From Gluconobacter sp. P1C6_b (lineage in GTDB: Bacteria > Pseudomonadota > Alphaproteobacteria > Acetobacterales > Acetobacteraceae), in assembly GCF_018811945.1 (NCBI RefSeq), contig NZ_JACRVU010000005.1, forward strand, positions 62,001-126,000: 64,000 nucleotides of DNA. The letters are read 5' to 3'. The notes below the pieces were generated by a model that did not search any database, was not told where the DNA came from, and was given only the letters and a program-made list of their open reading frames with translations. The position numbers were made by a program, and so were the translations under genes. Below, one piece after another: positions 19,822-28,180 of the stretch; the first letter of the stretch is position 1; every line of letters begins with the position of its first letter.

Positions 19822-19836
19822 TGCGAATAATTCTCA
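19822..19836 (-). promoter_or_regulatory. Fur box 1 of the siderophore receptor gene
   Basis: On the minus strand the 15-mer TGAGAATTATTCGCA fits the 7-1-7 Fur consensus (TGATAATnATTATCA) as an almost perfect inverted repeat. It lies 50 bases upstream of the receptor start codon. Confidence 0.65.
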
Positions 19837-19854
19837 ATACAGATTCAGCAACAT

Positions 19855-19869
19855 TGCGAAAGATTCTCA
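19855..19869 (-). promoter_or_regulatory. Fur box 2 of the siderophore receptor gene
   Basis: The minus-strand 15-mer TGAGAATCTTTCGCA matches the same 7-1-7 pattern with five of seven symmetric positions, 33 bases upstream of box 1. Tandem boxes suggest iron repression by Fur. Confidence 0.5.
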
Positions 19870-19916
19870 TTCTCCATGTCAAAGCGTGGCATAAATGACA
19901 CAGAACGATACGTAAC

Positions 19917-19950
19917 AAAAATCCCCTTTTCTGGACTGAAAAGGGGATTT
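19917..19950 (-). terminator. Intrinsic terminator downstream of ribF
   Basis: A 13-bp near-perfect stem (19938-19950 with 19919-19931) and six-base loop is followed on the minus strand by a T run (complement of 19917-19920). It closes the leftward tatA-mtn-ribF series. Confidence 0.8.
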
Positions 19951-19982
19951 GACGACGCTGAAAAAGGGGAAAACCGAGGCCG

Positions 19983-20906
19983 TCAGGTGCCCAGGATGGA
20001 CCGGGCCTGCGCGGCATCTGCTGCGATCTGGGTCTTGAGTTCGTCCAGGCCGGAGAACCTCTTTTCCTCACGCAGCAGGGCGATCAGGGCAACGCTGAGA
20101 ATCTGGCCGTACAGGTCCTCGTTGAAGTCAAAGAGATGGACTTCAAGCCGGCTTTCCTGACCGTCATTGATGGTCGGACGGCGGCCGATATTGGCGACGC
20201 CGGGAATGACGCGGCCATCGGGCAGCGTGACGCGCGCGGCATAGACGCCGCGTGCAGGCTCGACATGCTGGGTCAGGGGGATGTTGGCGGTGGGGAAACC
20301 GAGGAGGCGTCCACGCTGGTCTCCGTGCATGACGGGACCGGCGATACTCCAGAGACGGCCAAGTTCCTGCGCCGCACGCTCGGGATAACCTTCCTGCAGC
20401 AGACGACGGATGCGGCTTGAGGAGATCGGACCGCCTTCATCGGAAAGCTGGGGCACGATGGTCAGCCCGATTCCATGGGGTGCCAGAAGGGTTTCAAGAT
20501 GCTCGATATTGCCGGTGCGACGATGGCCGAACGCGAAATCCGCCCCACAGGCAACATGCGCCACGCCAAGGCCGTTGACCAGAACATCGTTCACGAACTG
20601 CTCGGCGTTCAGACGGGAAAACTCCGCATCGAACGGGATCTGGAAAACATGATCCACACCCTGCTCGCCGAGAGCGGCGGCGCGGACATCCGGCAGCATC
20701 AGGCGGAACGGCGGATCCTGCGGGCGGAACAGCGTGCGAGGATGGGGATCGAACGTGACAACCGAAAGCGGGTGATCGGGACGCGCCATCCGCAGCGTGT
20801 CGAGCAGATGGACATGCCCGCGATGCACACCATCGAAATTGCCCAAGGCCGCAACCGTATTGCGGGCGGAAGTGGGAATATTGCGCCAGTCCGTATGCAG
20901 GATCAT
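19983..20906 (-). CDS. ribF: Bifunctional riboflavin kinase / FAD synthetase
   Basis: 307 residues. The N-terminal FAD synthetase (nucleotidyltransferase) domain shows ALGNFDGVHRGHVHLL and TFDPHPR; the C-terminal riboflavin kinase domain shows GFPTANI, GVANIGRRPT and EVHLFDF. It converts riboflavin to FMN and FAD in the cytoplasm. Its ATG overlaps the mtnC stop (ATGA), so it belongs to the methionine-salvage operon here. Supply of FAD fits an organism with many flavin dehydrogenases, but that link is inference. Confidence 0.93.
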   Translation of the reverse strand: MILHTDWRNIPTSARNTVAALGNFDGVHRGHVHLLDTLRMARPDHPLSVVTFDPHPRTLFRPQDPPFRLMLPDVRAAALGEQGVDHVFQIPFDAEFSRLNAEQFVNDVLVNGLGVAHVACGADFAFGHRRTGNIEHLETLLAPHGIGLTIVPQLSDEGGPISSSRIRRLLQEGYPERAAQELGRLWSIAGPVMHGDQRGRLLGFPTANIPLTQHVEPARGVYAARVTLPDGRVIPGVANIGRRPTINDGQESRLEVHLFDFNEDLYGQILSVALIALLREEKRFSGLDELKTQIAADAAQARSILGT

Positions 20907-21586
20907 GCGACGGGCAGGCCGAACTGGGTGGAGACGGCCTTCAGATCCGGCGCCTGCGGCACGCCCGGATGGGGGACAGTGCCGTCCTGCTCGCGAACAA
21001 GCTGGCAGACGGTCAGTCCTGCCCTCTGGGCCGCGTCCAGCTCGGCTCCGATGTCGGACAGGAACAGGATTTCGGCTGACGGCAGGCCGACAGCGGCCGC
21101 AATCTTTTCATAGGAGGCGACGTCTTTTTTTCCTCCCGTTGAGAGATCAAAGAAGTCCTCGAACAGCGGCGTCAGATCACCCTGTTCGCTATGACCGTAG
21201 AGCAGCTTCTGGGACGGGATGGAGCCGGAGGAATAGACAGCCAGACGCAGACCGCCTTGCGACCATGCTTCCAGAGCGGGCGGGACATCGGGATAGAGAT
21301 CCGCCTTGAGGGTGCCGTCCTCGAACCCCTGACGCCAGGTCAGCCCCTGAAGTGTCTTGAGGGGTGCGGCCTTCACGTCCGCCTTCATCCAGTCCTGACA
21401 GACCTTCAGCGGATCCTGCCCCGGATGTTCCATAACGATATCGGCGCGGGCTGCCACGACCATCGGATTCGTGTGGTCCTGCATCAGGGCCGGGAGAGCT
21501 TTCGCGGCATAGGGGAACATGACATCCCGCACGAAAGAGATCGGCAGGGTTGTGCCCTCGATATCAAGCAGGACGAGACGGATCAT
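20903..21586 (-). CDS. mtnC: Enolase-phosphatase E1 of methionine salvage
   Basis: 227 residues, HAD superfamily. DIEGTT (the catalytic Asp motif, here variant DxExT), YSSGS and FLSDIGAELDAAQRAGL are visible. It converts 2,3-diketo-5-methylthiopentyl-1-phosphate to the acireductone in the methionine salvage pathway. It lies between mtnD and ribF in a tight leftward operon (9 bases after mtnD, overlapping ribF). Confidence 0.9.
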   Translation of the reverse strand: MIRLVLLDIEGTTLPISFVRDVMFPYAAKALPALMQDHTNPMVVAARADIVMEHPGQDPLKVCQDWMKADVKAAPLKTLQGLTWRQGFEDGTLKADLYPDVPPALEAWSQGGLRLAVYSSGSIPSQKLLYGHSEQGDLTPLFEDFFDLSTGGKKDVASYEKIAAAVGLPSAEILFLSDIGAELDAAQRAGLTVCQLVREQDGTVPHPGVPQAPDLKAVSTQFGLPVA

Positions 21587-21595
21587 GGGGGACTT

Positions 21596-22162
21596 TCAGG
21601 AGTTGCCGGAAGCTTCGGCAGGCACTTCGGCCGGGAAACGGTTGGCAATGTCATCACCGGTATACTGCGCGATCCAGCCGGTCGTGTCGGTGAAGACGCG
21701 CAGGGCCACGACGTCCGGCGACGGTCCGGCGTCGAACCAGTGCGGGATTCCGGCGGGAACGGAGATCAGGTCGCCTTGTGTGCACAGGACGGAATAGACG
21801 CGACCGCGGATATGCAGGACGAACGCCCCCTGCCCGTGCACGAAGAAGCGGACTTCGTCCTCACTGTGGGTGTGTTCGGAAAGGAATTTTTTCCGAAGCT
21901 CCGGAAGGTTCGGCGTGGACGCGTTGATACGCACCACGTCTGCGCTGCCAGCACCCGTCTCGCCCATCAGCGTGTCGAGATAGGGACGATAGGCTTCCAG
22001 AACCTCTTCCGCCGGAGCGTCGGGCGCCGGTGTGACGGGAGCCGACCAGCGGTCGAAGCGGATGTTGTGCGGACGCAGGGTTTCCGCGATCTCGCCGGGC
22101 GTGGTGACGTCCAGCAGAATCGTATCGGGAGCATCGTCACGATAGACGGTCAGACGGCTCAT
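21596..22162 (-). CDS. mtnD: Acireductone dioxygenase
   Basis: 188 residues, cupin fold. The metal ligands are visible in HTHSEDEVRFFVHG (two His and a Glu) and in AGIPHWFD. With Fe it produces the keto-acid precursor of methionine; with Ni it gives an off-pathway product. It acts on the product of MtnC, encoded next. It starts 2 bases after the mtnB stop. Confidence 0.92.
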   Translation of the reverse strand: MSRLTVYRDDAPDTILLDVTTPGEIAETLRPHNIRFDRWSAPVTPAPDAPAEEVLEAYRPYLDTLMGETGAGSADVVRINASTPNLPELRKKFLSEHTHSEDEVRFFVHGQGAFVLHIRGRVYSVLCTQGDLISVPAGIPHWFDAGPSPDVVALRVFTDTTGWIAQYTGDDIANRFPAEVPAEASGNS

Positions 22163-22164
22163 GG

Positions 22165-22791
22165 TCAGGCCTTCTTCTGCAGACTGGCGAGTTCGCAGGC
22201 CAGCAGGAACTCGAGCCCTTCGAGACGGGCCAGGGCCGTGAACATGTCCTTGCCCCAGACATACACGCCATGGCCGCGGATCAGGTATCCAAGGCGCATA
22301 TCCGAGAGCTTCGGTGCAACCACTGTAGCCAGACGCGCGATGTCCTGATCGTTATGAAACAGAGGCAGTTCGAGGCTGGTATCGTGGGTCGTCTGGCCTT
22401 CGAACACCTTGAGGACCTCGTAGCCCGCCAGTGTGATCGCGTCGAACGGTTCATCCATGGACAGGATGGTCGCGGCGACGGAGTGACCATGCAGCACGGC
22501 CCCGATCGCGGGATCATGGGCATAAAGCTGCGTGTGCAGGAGCGTTTCCGCGCTGGCACGGTTTGCGGGATCAACCGGAACGCCGTCGGGGGTAATCTCG
22601 ATGACGTCGCTGTCCGTCAGGAACCCCTTGTGGCCACCCGAGCGCGTAATCGCGATGCGACCGTCCGGCAGGCGGCAGGACAGGTTACCCGCCGTGGCCG
22701 GAACCCAGCCGCGCTGGTCCATCCGCTGGCCAGCCTGCACGATCTGACGGCAGGCATTCCCCCAGCTTTCATCAACCTTGAGGTTCTGCAT
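22165..22791 (-). CDS. mtnB: Methylthioribulose-1-phosphate dehydratase
   Basis: 208 residues, class II aldolase/adducin fold. Zinc-ligand motifs are seen in VLHGHSVAAT and YLIRGHGVYVWGKD, and the N-terminal MDQRGWVPATAGNLSCRL matches MtnB. It dehydrates 5-methylthioribulose-1-phosphate. Its ATG overlaps the tatA stop (TGATG). The upstream pathway enzymes (mtnA and a phosphorylase or kinase) are not in this window. Confidence 0.9.
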   Translation of the reverse strand: MQNLKVDESWGNACRQIVQAGQRMDQRGWVPATAGNLSCRLPDGRIAITRSGGHKGFLTDSDVIEITPDGVPVDPANRASAETLLHTQLYAHDPAIGAVLHGHSVAATILSMDEPFDAITLAGYEVLKVFEGQTTHDTSLELPLFHNDQDIARLATVVAPKLSDMRLGYLIRGHGVYVWGKDMFTALARLEGLEFLLACELASLQKKA

Positions 22792-23045
22792 CAGACCTGG
22801 TTGCGGTGCGTTTCGCTGCTGGTCGTCTGACTGTAGCCGGGATTCTGGTTCGGCGGAGAGATGTGACCCGGAGCCTGCGTGGCGTCCGTCGCGGTCATGG
22901 ATTCATCGTCGGCCATGTTCTTCTTGAAAGACTTGATGCCCTTCGCGAAGTCTCCCATCAGGCCGCTGATCTTGCCCCCGCCGCCAAACACGACGAGCAG
23001 GACGACCGCCAGGATCAGCCAGTGAACGGGGCTCATGCTGCCCAT
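22791..23045 (-). CDS. tatA: Sec-independent translocase subunit TatA
   Basis: 84 residues. A single N-terminal membrane helix ([16 protein letters not shown]) is followed by the amphipathic helix [17 protein letters not shown] and a polar tail, the TatA layout. TatA forms the pore for folded Tat substrates such as the dehydrogenase small subunit at 31042. Starts at 23045 or 23036 are both possible. tatB and tatC are not adjacent; instead the stop overlaps mtnB. Confidence 0.88.
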   Translation of the reverse strand: MGSMSPVHWLILAVVLLVVFGGGGKISGLMGDFAKGIKSFKKNMADDESMTATDATQAPGHISPPNQNPGYSQTTSSETHRNQV

Positions 23046-23115
23046 AATGTATTACTCCGAAAAGCCAAGGCCTCCATCATGTGGCAAGGCTTGGACGATT
23101 GTGCAAGCGTTCCTC

Positions 23116-23604
23116 TCAGGAAGAGTCGTCACTGTCGTGCGATGAAATGAAGCCATAAGTCGGATAAGCGCGCTTTCCGAGGCTGTGAACAGGAGCCCAC
23201 CAGACGCGCACCAGCGTCCAGTCGTTGCGGGCGGAAACATCCGTCACGGGGACAGCGCGGTCGATGCGTCCGGGTTCCCAGTTGGCATGGTCAACGAGGA
23301 TCGTACGGTCCGAAACCTGCCGGCGCACGATGGAGACATGACCGCTGGGCACGCGGGACGTGGCGCGGAAGACCAGGACTTCTCCGGGGCGGGGCGTATG
23401 GGTGTGGGCATAGCGCCCGACGGACTGTCCCCACCATGAGGCGGCGCTTCCGCTCAGTCTCAGGCCAGTGCGCTCGCGCGCATAGGGCGCGCATTGCAGC
23501 GGACCGTTGAAGCTGGCGCGGCTGTATTCGTAGCGATTGCCGCAGGCCGTGAGGACGACCAGAAGAGCCAGCGGCAGGCAACGGAAAAAGCGGGGCATCA
23601 TCAT
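23116..23604 (-). CDS. CHAP-domain lipoprotein (putative peptidoglycan amidase)
   Basis: 162 residues. A signal peptide ends in the lipobox LTACG, so the protein is probably lipid-anchored. The mature part is a short CHAP domain: QCAPYARERTGL (catalytic Cys), SWWGQS, PRPGEVLVFR, SGHVSIVRR (catalytic His) and ILVDHANWEP. CHAP enzymes cleave peptidoglycan cross-links or stem peptides. It lies 2 bases after recX and upstream of tatA. Confidence 0.78.
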   Translation of the reverse strand: MMMPRFFRCLPLALLVVLTACGNRYEYSRASFNGPLQCAPYARERTGLRLSGSAASWWGQSVGRYAHTHTPRPGEVLVFRATSRVPSGHVSIVRRQVSDRTILVDHANWEPGRIDRAVPVTDVSARNDWTLVRVWWAPVHSLGKRAYPTYGFISSHDSDDSS

Positions 23605-23606
23605 CT

Positions 23607-24221
23607 TCAGAGACTGCGGAAGGCGATGATGCGGTCTTCCGCCTCATCGGAGTCCATGTCGAGCACGCTCTGCGCGACATCACGGGAGAAGCCGTTGCGG
23701 GCAAAGACGCCCAGGGCCTTGAGCGGGTCTTCCTCTTCGCGGTCCGGTCTCTGGAAGGGGCCAAGGCGGCGCTTGCGGGCCAGCACGAGAGCAGCGGCGA
23801 GTTCTGCCTCCTGTGCGCTGCTGTCAGAGCGCTCGCCCAGCGAGTCGTTGAGGGCTTCGCGGGTCGTGTTCTGATCGACGCCCTTATTGGCAAGATGGGC
23901 TTCAACGGCACGACGGGAACGGCCGGTCCGGGTCAGGCTGACGGCGCGGTTGCGGGCATAGCCAGCATCGTCCACCGCACCGAGATCGGTCATGGATGCG
24001 ACGATTCCATCAATGGCGGGGCTGACGGCTGCGATAGTGGATTCGATGTCTTCGTTCGGCAGCCCCGCACGGGAGGCGCGCACGCCCCAGCGACGCAGGC
24101 GGCGATCCAGCACCTGACGCAGGCCCTGTTCGGTCGTAGCGAAGCGGGCGAGATGCGCCAGCGCCGCTTCACGCAGGGACGCGGCATCCGGAACGGGCGG
24201 CGGGGCGGGACGATCCTCCAT
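23607..24221 (-). CDS. recX: RecX-family regulatory protein
   Basis: 204 residues, basic and helical. The RecX pattern of three-helix repeats is visible: ALAHLARFATTEQGLRQVLDRRLRRWG, YARNRAVSLTRTGRSRRAVEAHLANKGV and a weaker C-terminal repeat with GFSRDVAQSVL. RecX binds RecA filaments and limits their activity. The match is at family level; recA is not in the window. The gene heads a leftward series and diverges from the hydrolase gene at 24288. Confidence 0.72.
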   Translation of the reverse strand: MEDRPAPPPVPDAASLREAALAHLARFATTEQGLRQVLDRRLRRWGVRASRAGLPNEDIESTIAAVSPAIDGIVASMTDLGAVDDAGYARNRAVSLTRTGRSRRAVEAHLANKGVDQNTTREALNDSLGERSDSSAQEAELAAALVLARKRRLGPFQRPDREEEDPLKALGVFARNGFSRDVAQSVLDMDSDEAEDRIIAFRSL

Positions 24222-24287
24222 AATGCTTCGGAGTATGCGGCGTGAAAGGCATTTACGGCAAGACGCCTTGGAGCCATCATTCCATCC

Positions 24288-25865
24288 ATGAGCGATTCAT
24301 TTTCTGCCCCTCTTGAAGCGGCCGTCTCCGCCCTCCCTGCCCGTTTTCCCGGTCCCGGCGGGGCCGTGGCCGTTCTGAAGGACGGAGAGGTTCTGGTCCG
24401 GCACGGCTGGGGCTATGCGAATGTGGAGCGTCGCATTCCGTTCACGCCGTCCACGCTGTTTCGCATGTGCTCCATCACCAAGCAGTTTACCTGCGCGACG
24501 CTGCTGGACCTGTATGACGATCCGTCCGAACTGGACGCAGATGTGGATGCACGCCTGCCCCAGCTTGATGAGCCCTCACCGGGGCTGCTGCATCTGGCGC
24601 ATAACCAGTCGGGTCTGCGGGATTACTGGGCAGTAGCGATGCTGCATGGCGCGCCGATCGAAGGGTATTTCGGGGACCGCGAAGCCCGTCGCGTCATTGA
24701 CGGGACGCGGACGCTCCAGTTCCAGCCGGGCACATCCTATTCCTATGTGAACCAGAATTTTCGGCTGATTTCCGACATTCTTCAGGACCGGACGGGGCGC
24801 AGCTTCGCCGAACTGCTCCAGACGTCGATTTTCAATCCGGTCGGCATGGAGCGGGCGATCCTTGCTGCCGACACGCGCGCCATGCCGGATGGAACGGTCG
24901 GATATGAGGGGACCGTGGAGAGCGGATTCCGCCCGGCGGTCAACAATGTCATCTGGACGGGGGATGCCGGGCTTGGAGCGTCGCTGGACGACATGATCGC
25001 GTGGGAGCGGTTCATTGATGAAACCCGCGATGCTCCGGACAGCCTTTACCGCCGCCTGACCGTTCCGGTGACATTCAGCGACGGGCAGCCCGCGCCCTAC
25101 GGGTTCGGGCTGCAACGGACGACGATGTTCGGCCGGGACGTGACGATGCATGGAGGCGCCCTGCGGGGCTGGCGCTCCCATCGGCTGCATGTGGCCTCCG
25201 AGCGTCTGTCGGTCGTGGTGATGTTCAACCATATGAGCGCAGCGCAGGTCGCAGCGGCGCAGATTCTGGCCGCAGCACTCGGCGTTCCTTACGAACCGGA
25301 CCGCAGCACCCAGCAGCCGACCGCGTTGTATGGCACCTATCTGGAACGGGAGACGGGGCTGTCGGCCCGAGTCGAACCCGCGCCCGGTGGGGCGAAGCTG
25401 CGCTATCTGATGGTGCCGGAGCTTCTGGAAGGCATTTCAGCCACGCGGGCCGAGGCAGGATCGGTCATCGTGAAAGCGCAGGAGACTGCGGATGGCGCGG
25501 AAGCCGTGATGGAACGTCCGGGCGAGAACCGCACCGGCATTCTCGCCCGCTGTGATGAGACGCCCGGCGAGGATATTGCTGAACTGGCTGGTGTCTATCG
25601 CTGTGAGGAGCTGGACGAAGCCGAAGTGACCATCGAACTGGCTGGCGGCGTAGTTTATGGCGGTTTCTCGGGAATCCTGGGCGACGGCCGGATGGAAATG
25701 CTCCAGCGTCTGGCCAGGGATGTCTGGGTTCTGCCCTGCCCCCGGGCGCTGGATCATACGGCACCCGGAGACTGGACACTGGCATTCGAGCGTCAGGGCG
25801 GCAGCGTGACAGCGGTGCGGGTCGGGTGCTGGCTGGCACGTGATCTGATGTATCAGCGGGTCTGA
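24288..25865 (+). CDS. D-aminopeptidase-like serine hydrolase (penicillin-binding fold)
   Basis: 525 residues, nearly the length of Ochrobactrum D-aminopeptidase DAP (520). The N-terminal beta-lactamase-like domain has Ser62-Ile-Thr-Lys65 (SxxK), Tyr153-Val-Asn155 (YxN) and His288-Gly-Gly (HxG), positions almost identical to DAP Ser62, Lys65, Tyr153 and His287. Two C-terminal beta-barrel domains, as in DAP, fill the rest. DAP releases N-terminal D-amino acids from peptides. No signal peptide is seen, so it is probably cytoplasmic. A terminator-like hairpin follows at 25951. Confidence 0.8.
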   Translation: MSDSFSAPLEAAVSALPARFPGPGGAVAVLKDGEVLVRHGWGYANVERRIPFTPSTLFRMCSITKQFTCATLLDLYDDPSELDADVDARLPQLDEPSPGLLHLAHNQSGLRDYWAVAMLHGAPIEGYFGDREARRVIDGTRTLQFQPGTSYSYVNQNFRLISDILQDRTGRSFAELLQTSIFNPVGMERAILAADTRAMPDGTVGYEGTVESGFRPAVNNVIWTGDAGLGASLDDMIAWERFIDETRDAPDSLYRRLTVPVTFSDGQPAPYGFGLQRTTMFGRDVTMHGGALRGWRSHRLHVASERLSVVVMFNHMSAAQVAAAQILAAALGVPYEPDRSTQQPTALYGTYLERETGLSARVEPAPGGAKLRYLMVPELLEGISATRAEAGSVIVKAQETADGAEAVMERPGENRTGILARCDETPGEDIAELAGVYRCEELDEAEVTIELAGGVVYGGFSGILGDGRMEMLQRLARDVWVLPCPRALDHTAPGDWTLAFERQGGSVTAVRVGCWLARDLMYQRV

Positions 25866-25950
25866 TCTGCCGGGTTAACCGGGACATTCTGTTGCGTCGG
25901 GGTTTGACGGAACCCCTTTCTGCCCTTCACTATGGGGGTGTGGAACTTGA

Positions 25951-25982
25951 AGCCCTGCTCCGGGCAACCAGAGCAGGGTTTT
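25951..25982 (+). terminator. Intrinsic terminator, after the hydrolase gene or in the argD leader
   Basis: An 8-bp perfect stem (25953-25960 with 25971-25978) is followed by TTTT. It lies 86 bases after the hydrolase stop and 52 bases before argD. It probably ends the upstream message. If the argD promoter lies upstream of it, it would act as an attenuator; no leader peptide was found. Confidence 0.6.
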
Positions 25983-26033
25983 GCGATTCCGCAGCAACCG
26001 TTTCGTTTTCAACCAGATATTCAGAGATCCATC

Positions 26034-27230
26034 ATGATCCCCGCGCTGATGCCGAATTACAAACGTGCCGACCTTGCTTTCGAGCAGGGCGAAGGCGTCT
26101 GGCTGACGGCGACGAACGGGCGACGATATCTGGATTTCGGGGCCGGCATTGCCGTGACTTCGCTGGGACATGCCCATCCGAAGCTGGTGAAGACCATTGC
26201 GGAACAGGCCGCGAAGGTCATGCATGTCTCGAACCTGTACCGGATCCCCCAGGCCGAGAAGCTGGCGGAACTGCTGGTGCAGAACACGTTTGCGGACTCG
26301 GTGCTGTTCTGCAATTCGGGTGCCGAGGCCAATGAGGGCATGGTGAAGATGATCCGCCGCGCCCAGTTCGAGAACGGGCATCCCGAGCGGACCAACATTC
26401 TGTGCTTCAACGGCGCATTTCACGGCCGGACGCTGGCCATGATCTCGGCCACGGGAAATCCCGCCTACCTCAAGGGCTTTGGCCCTGTGGTGGAAGGGTT
26501 CGACCATGCGCCGTTCAACAACACCAATACGCTACGTGACGCCATCACGCCGCACACGGCGGGGATCGTCGTCGAACCTGTTCAGGGTGAGAGCGGCATC
26601 AAGCCCGCGACCCGCGAATTCATGGAAGGGCTCCGCGCCGTCTGTGATGAATACGGACTGTATCTGGGTTTCGATGAGGTCCAAACCGGTGTCGGCCGGA
26701 CGGGCAAACTGTTTGCGCATGAATGGTATGGCGTCCGTCCGGACGTGATTTCCGTGGCCAAGGGGATCGGGGGCGGCTTCCCGCTCGGCGCCGTTCTTGC
26801 GACGGAAGAGCTGGCACGGCATCTGACACCCGGTTCACATGGGACGACCTTTGGCGGCAATCCGCTGGCCTGTGCGGCGGGTGTGACCGTTCTGGAAGAA
26901 ATCCTGAGCCCCGGTTTTCTGGAGCATGTCCGGAGCGTCGGAGACGCGTTCGGCAGGATGCTGGAAGATGTTGTCAGCCGTTCGGAAGGTGTTTTCGACA
27001 ATGTCCGCGGGATTGGGCTGATGCGGGGGCTGCACTGCGTGCCGCCTGTCGCGGACGTCATGCAGGCCGTGCTGAATCAGGAGCTTCTGACGGTCAGTGC
27101 CGGGGACAACGTGCTGCGCCTCGTCCCGCCGCTGATCGTGACGGAAACCGAATGCCGCGAAGCCTGCGAAAGACTCGTGAAGGCGGCTCATTCCCTGAAA
27201 GTCCCTGCGACACAGGAGAACGCCTCGTGA
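26034..27230 (+). CDS. argD: Acetylornithine aminotransferase
   Basis: 398 residues from ATG 26034; the frame is open 34 codons upstream but these run through the terminator hairpin, so the internal ATG is preferred. The PLP-enzyme class III signatures are FCNSGAEANEGMVK, GAFHGRTL, VVEPVQGESGI, LGFDEVQTGVGRTG, the PLP lysine in SVAKGIGGGFPLGA, and GTTFGGNPLACA. It transfers the amino group from glutamate to N-acetylglutamate semialdehyde in arginine synthesis. The stop overlaps the GTG start of argF. Confidence 0.93.
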   Translation: MIPALMPNYKRADLAFEQGEGVWLTATNGRRYLDFGAGIAVTSLGHAHPKLVKTIAEQAAKVMHVSNLYRIPQAEKLAELLVQNTFADSVLFCNSGAEANEGMVKMIRRAQFENGHPERTNILCFNGAFHGRTLAMISATGNPAYLKGFGPVVEGFDHAPFNNTNTLRDAITPHTAGIVVEPVQGESGIKPATREFMEGLRAVCDEYGLYLGFDEVQTGVGRTGKLFAHEWYGVRPDVISVAKGIGGGFPLGAVLATEELARHLTPGSHGTTFGGNPLACAAGVTVLEEILSPGFLEHVRSVGDAFGRMLEDVVSRSEGVFDNVRGIGLMRGLHCVPPVADVMQAVLNQELLTVSAGDNVLRLVPPLIVTETECREACERLVKAAHSLKVPATQENAS

Positions 27231-28180
27231 GCACCACAGCAGCGACCCTGACTCCAAGACATTTTCTGGATCTGCGGGATTTCAGCCCCGAGGTCATCCG
27301 GCAGATCATCGACCTCTCGGCGAAGGTCAAGGCTCTGCAGAACGACCGCCGCCAGCCCCTGCATCCCGATCGTCCGCTGGAAGGCCGCAGCCTTGGTCTG
27401 ATCCTTGCCCAGCCTTCGACACGCACCCGCGTGTCGTTCGAGGTGGGAATGGGGCAGCTCGGCGGGTCCGTTTCGGTCCTCTCGCCGGGCGACATGCAGC
27501 TTGGCCGGGGCGAGACGGTGGCGGACACGGCCCGTGTTCTGTCGCGTTTTCTGGACGTGATCGTGCTTCGAACCGGCAATGACGCCAATCTGCGCGAACT
27601 GGCGAAATGGAGTTCGGTGCCGGTCATCAACGGCCTGACGCCTGTCTCCCATCCGATCCAGATCCTCGCAGATGTCCTGACCTTCGAGGAACATCGTGGG
27701 CCGATCCGCGGCAAAACGCTGGCGTGGATCGGGGATGGCAACAATGTCGCCACCTCCCTGATGGAAGGCGCGGCCCTTCTCGGTTTCAATGTCCGTCTGG
27801 CAACGCCGGAAGGCTTTGCCCCCAACCCCGATGCCGTGGAGTGGGCGCGGGCGCATGGCGCGACGATCAAGATTTTCCGGGACCCGGCAGAAGCTGTGGC
27901 CGGGGCTGATGCCGTACTGACGGATACCTGGGTCAGCATGGGAGACAAGGACCGCGAAAAGCGGCTCAAGGTGTTCCAGCCTTATCAGGTTGATGAGGCC
28001 CTGATGGCAAAAGCTGCGCCCGATGCCCTGTTCCTTCACTGCCTGCCTGCCCATATCGGAGAGGAAGTGACGTCCGAGGTCTTTGAAGGCCCGGCGTCCG
28101 TCGTCTTTGATGAGGCGGAAAACCGCCTCCACACGCAGAAGGGCCTGCTACTCTGGGCCCTGGGAAAAGAAAACGGCTGA
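27227..28180 (+). CDS. argF: Ornithine carbamoyltransferase
   Basis: 317 residues from GTG 27227, overlapping the argD stop (GTGA), with AGGAGA eight bases upstream; the same frame is open far into argD but that is not coding. Carbamoyl-phosphate site PSTRTRVSFE, the HPIQ motif in SHPIQILAD, and ornithine-site HCLPAH are all present. It makes citrulline from ornithine and carbamoyl phosphate. hslO follows with a TGATG overlap. Confidence 0.94.
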   Translation: MSTTAATLTPRHFLDLRDFSPEVIRQIIDLSAKVKALQNDRRQPLHPDRPLEGRSLGLILAQPSTRTRVSFEVGMGQLGGSVSVLSPGDMQLGRGETVADTARVLSRFLDVIVLRTGNDANLRELAKWSSVPVINGLTPVSHPIQILADVLTFEEHRGPIRGKTLAWIGDGNNVATSLMEGAALLGFNVRLATPEGFAPNPDAVEWARAHGATIKIFRDPAEAVAGADAVLTDTWVSMGDKDREKRLKVFQPYQVDEALMAKAAPDALFLHCLPAHIGEEVTSEVFEGPASVVFDEAENRLHTQKGLLLWALGKENG

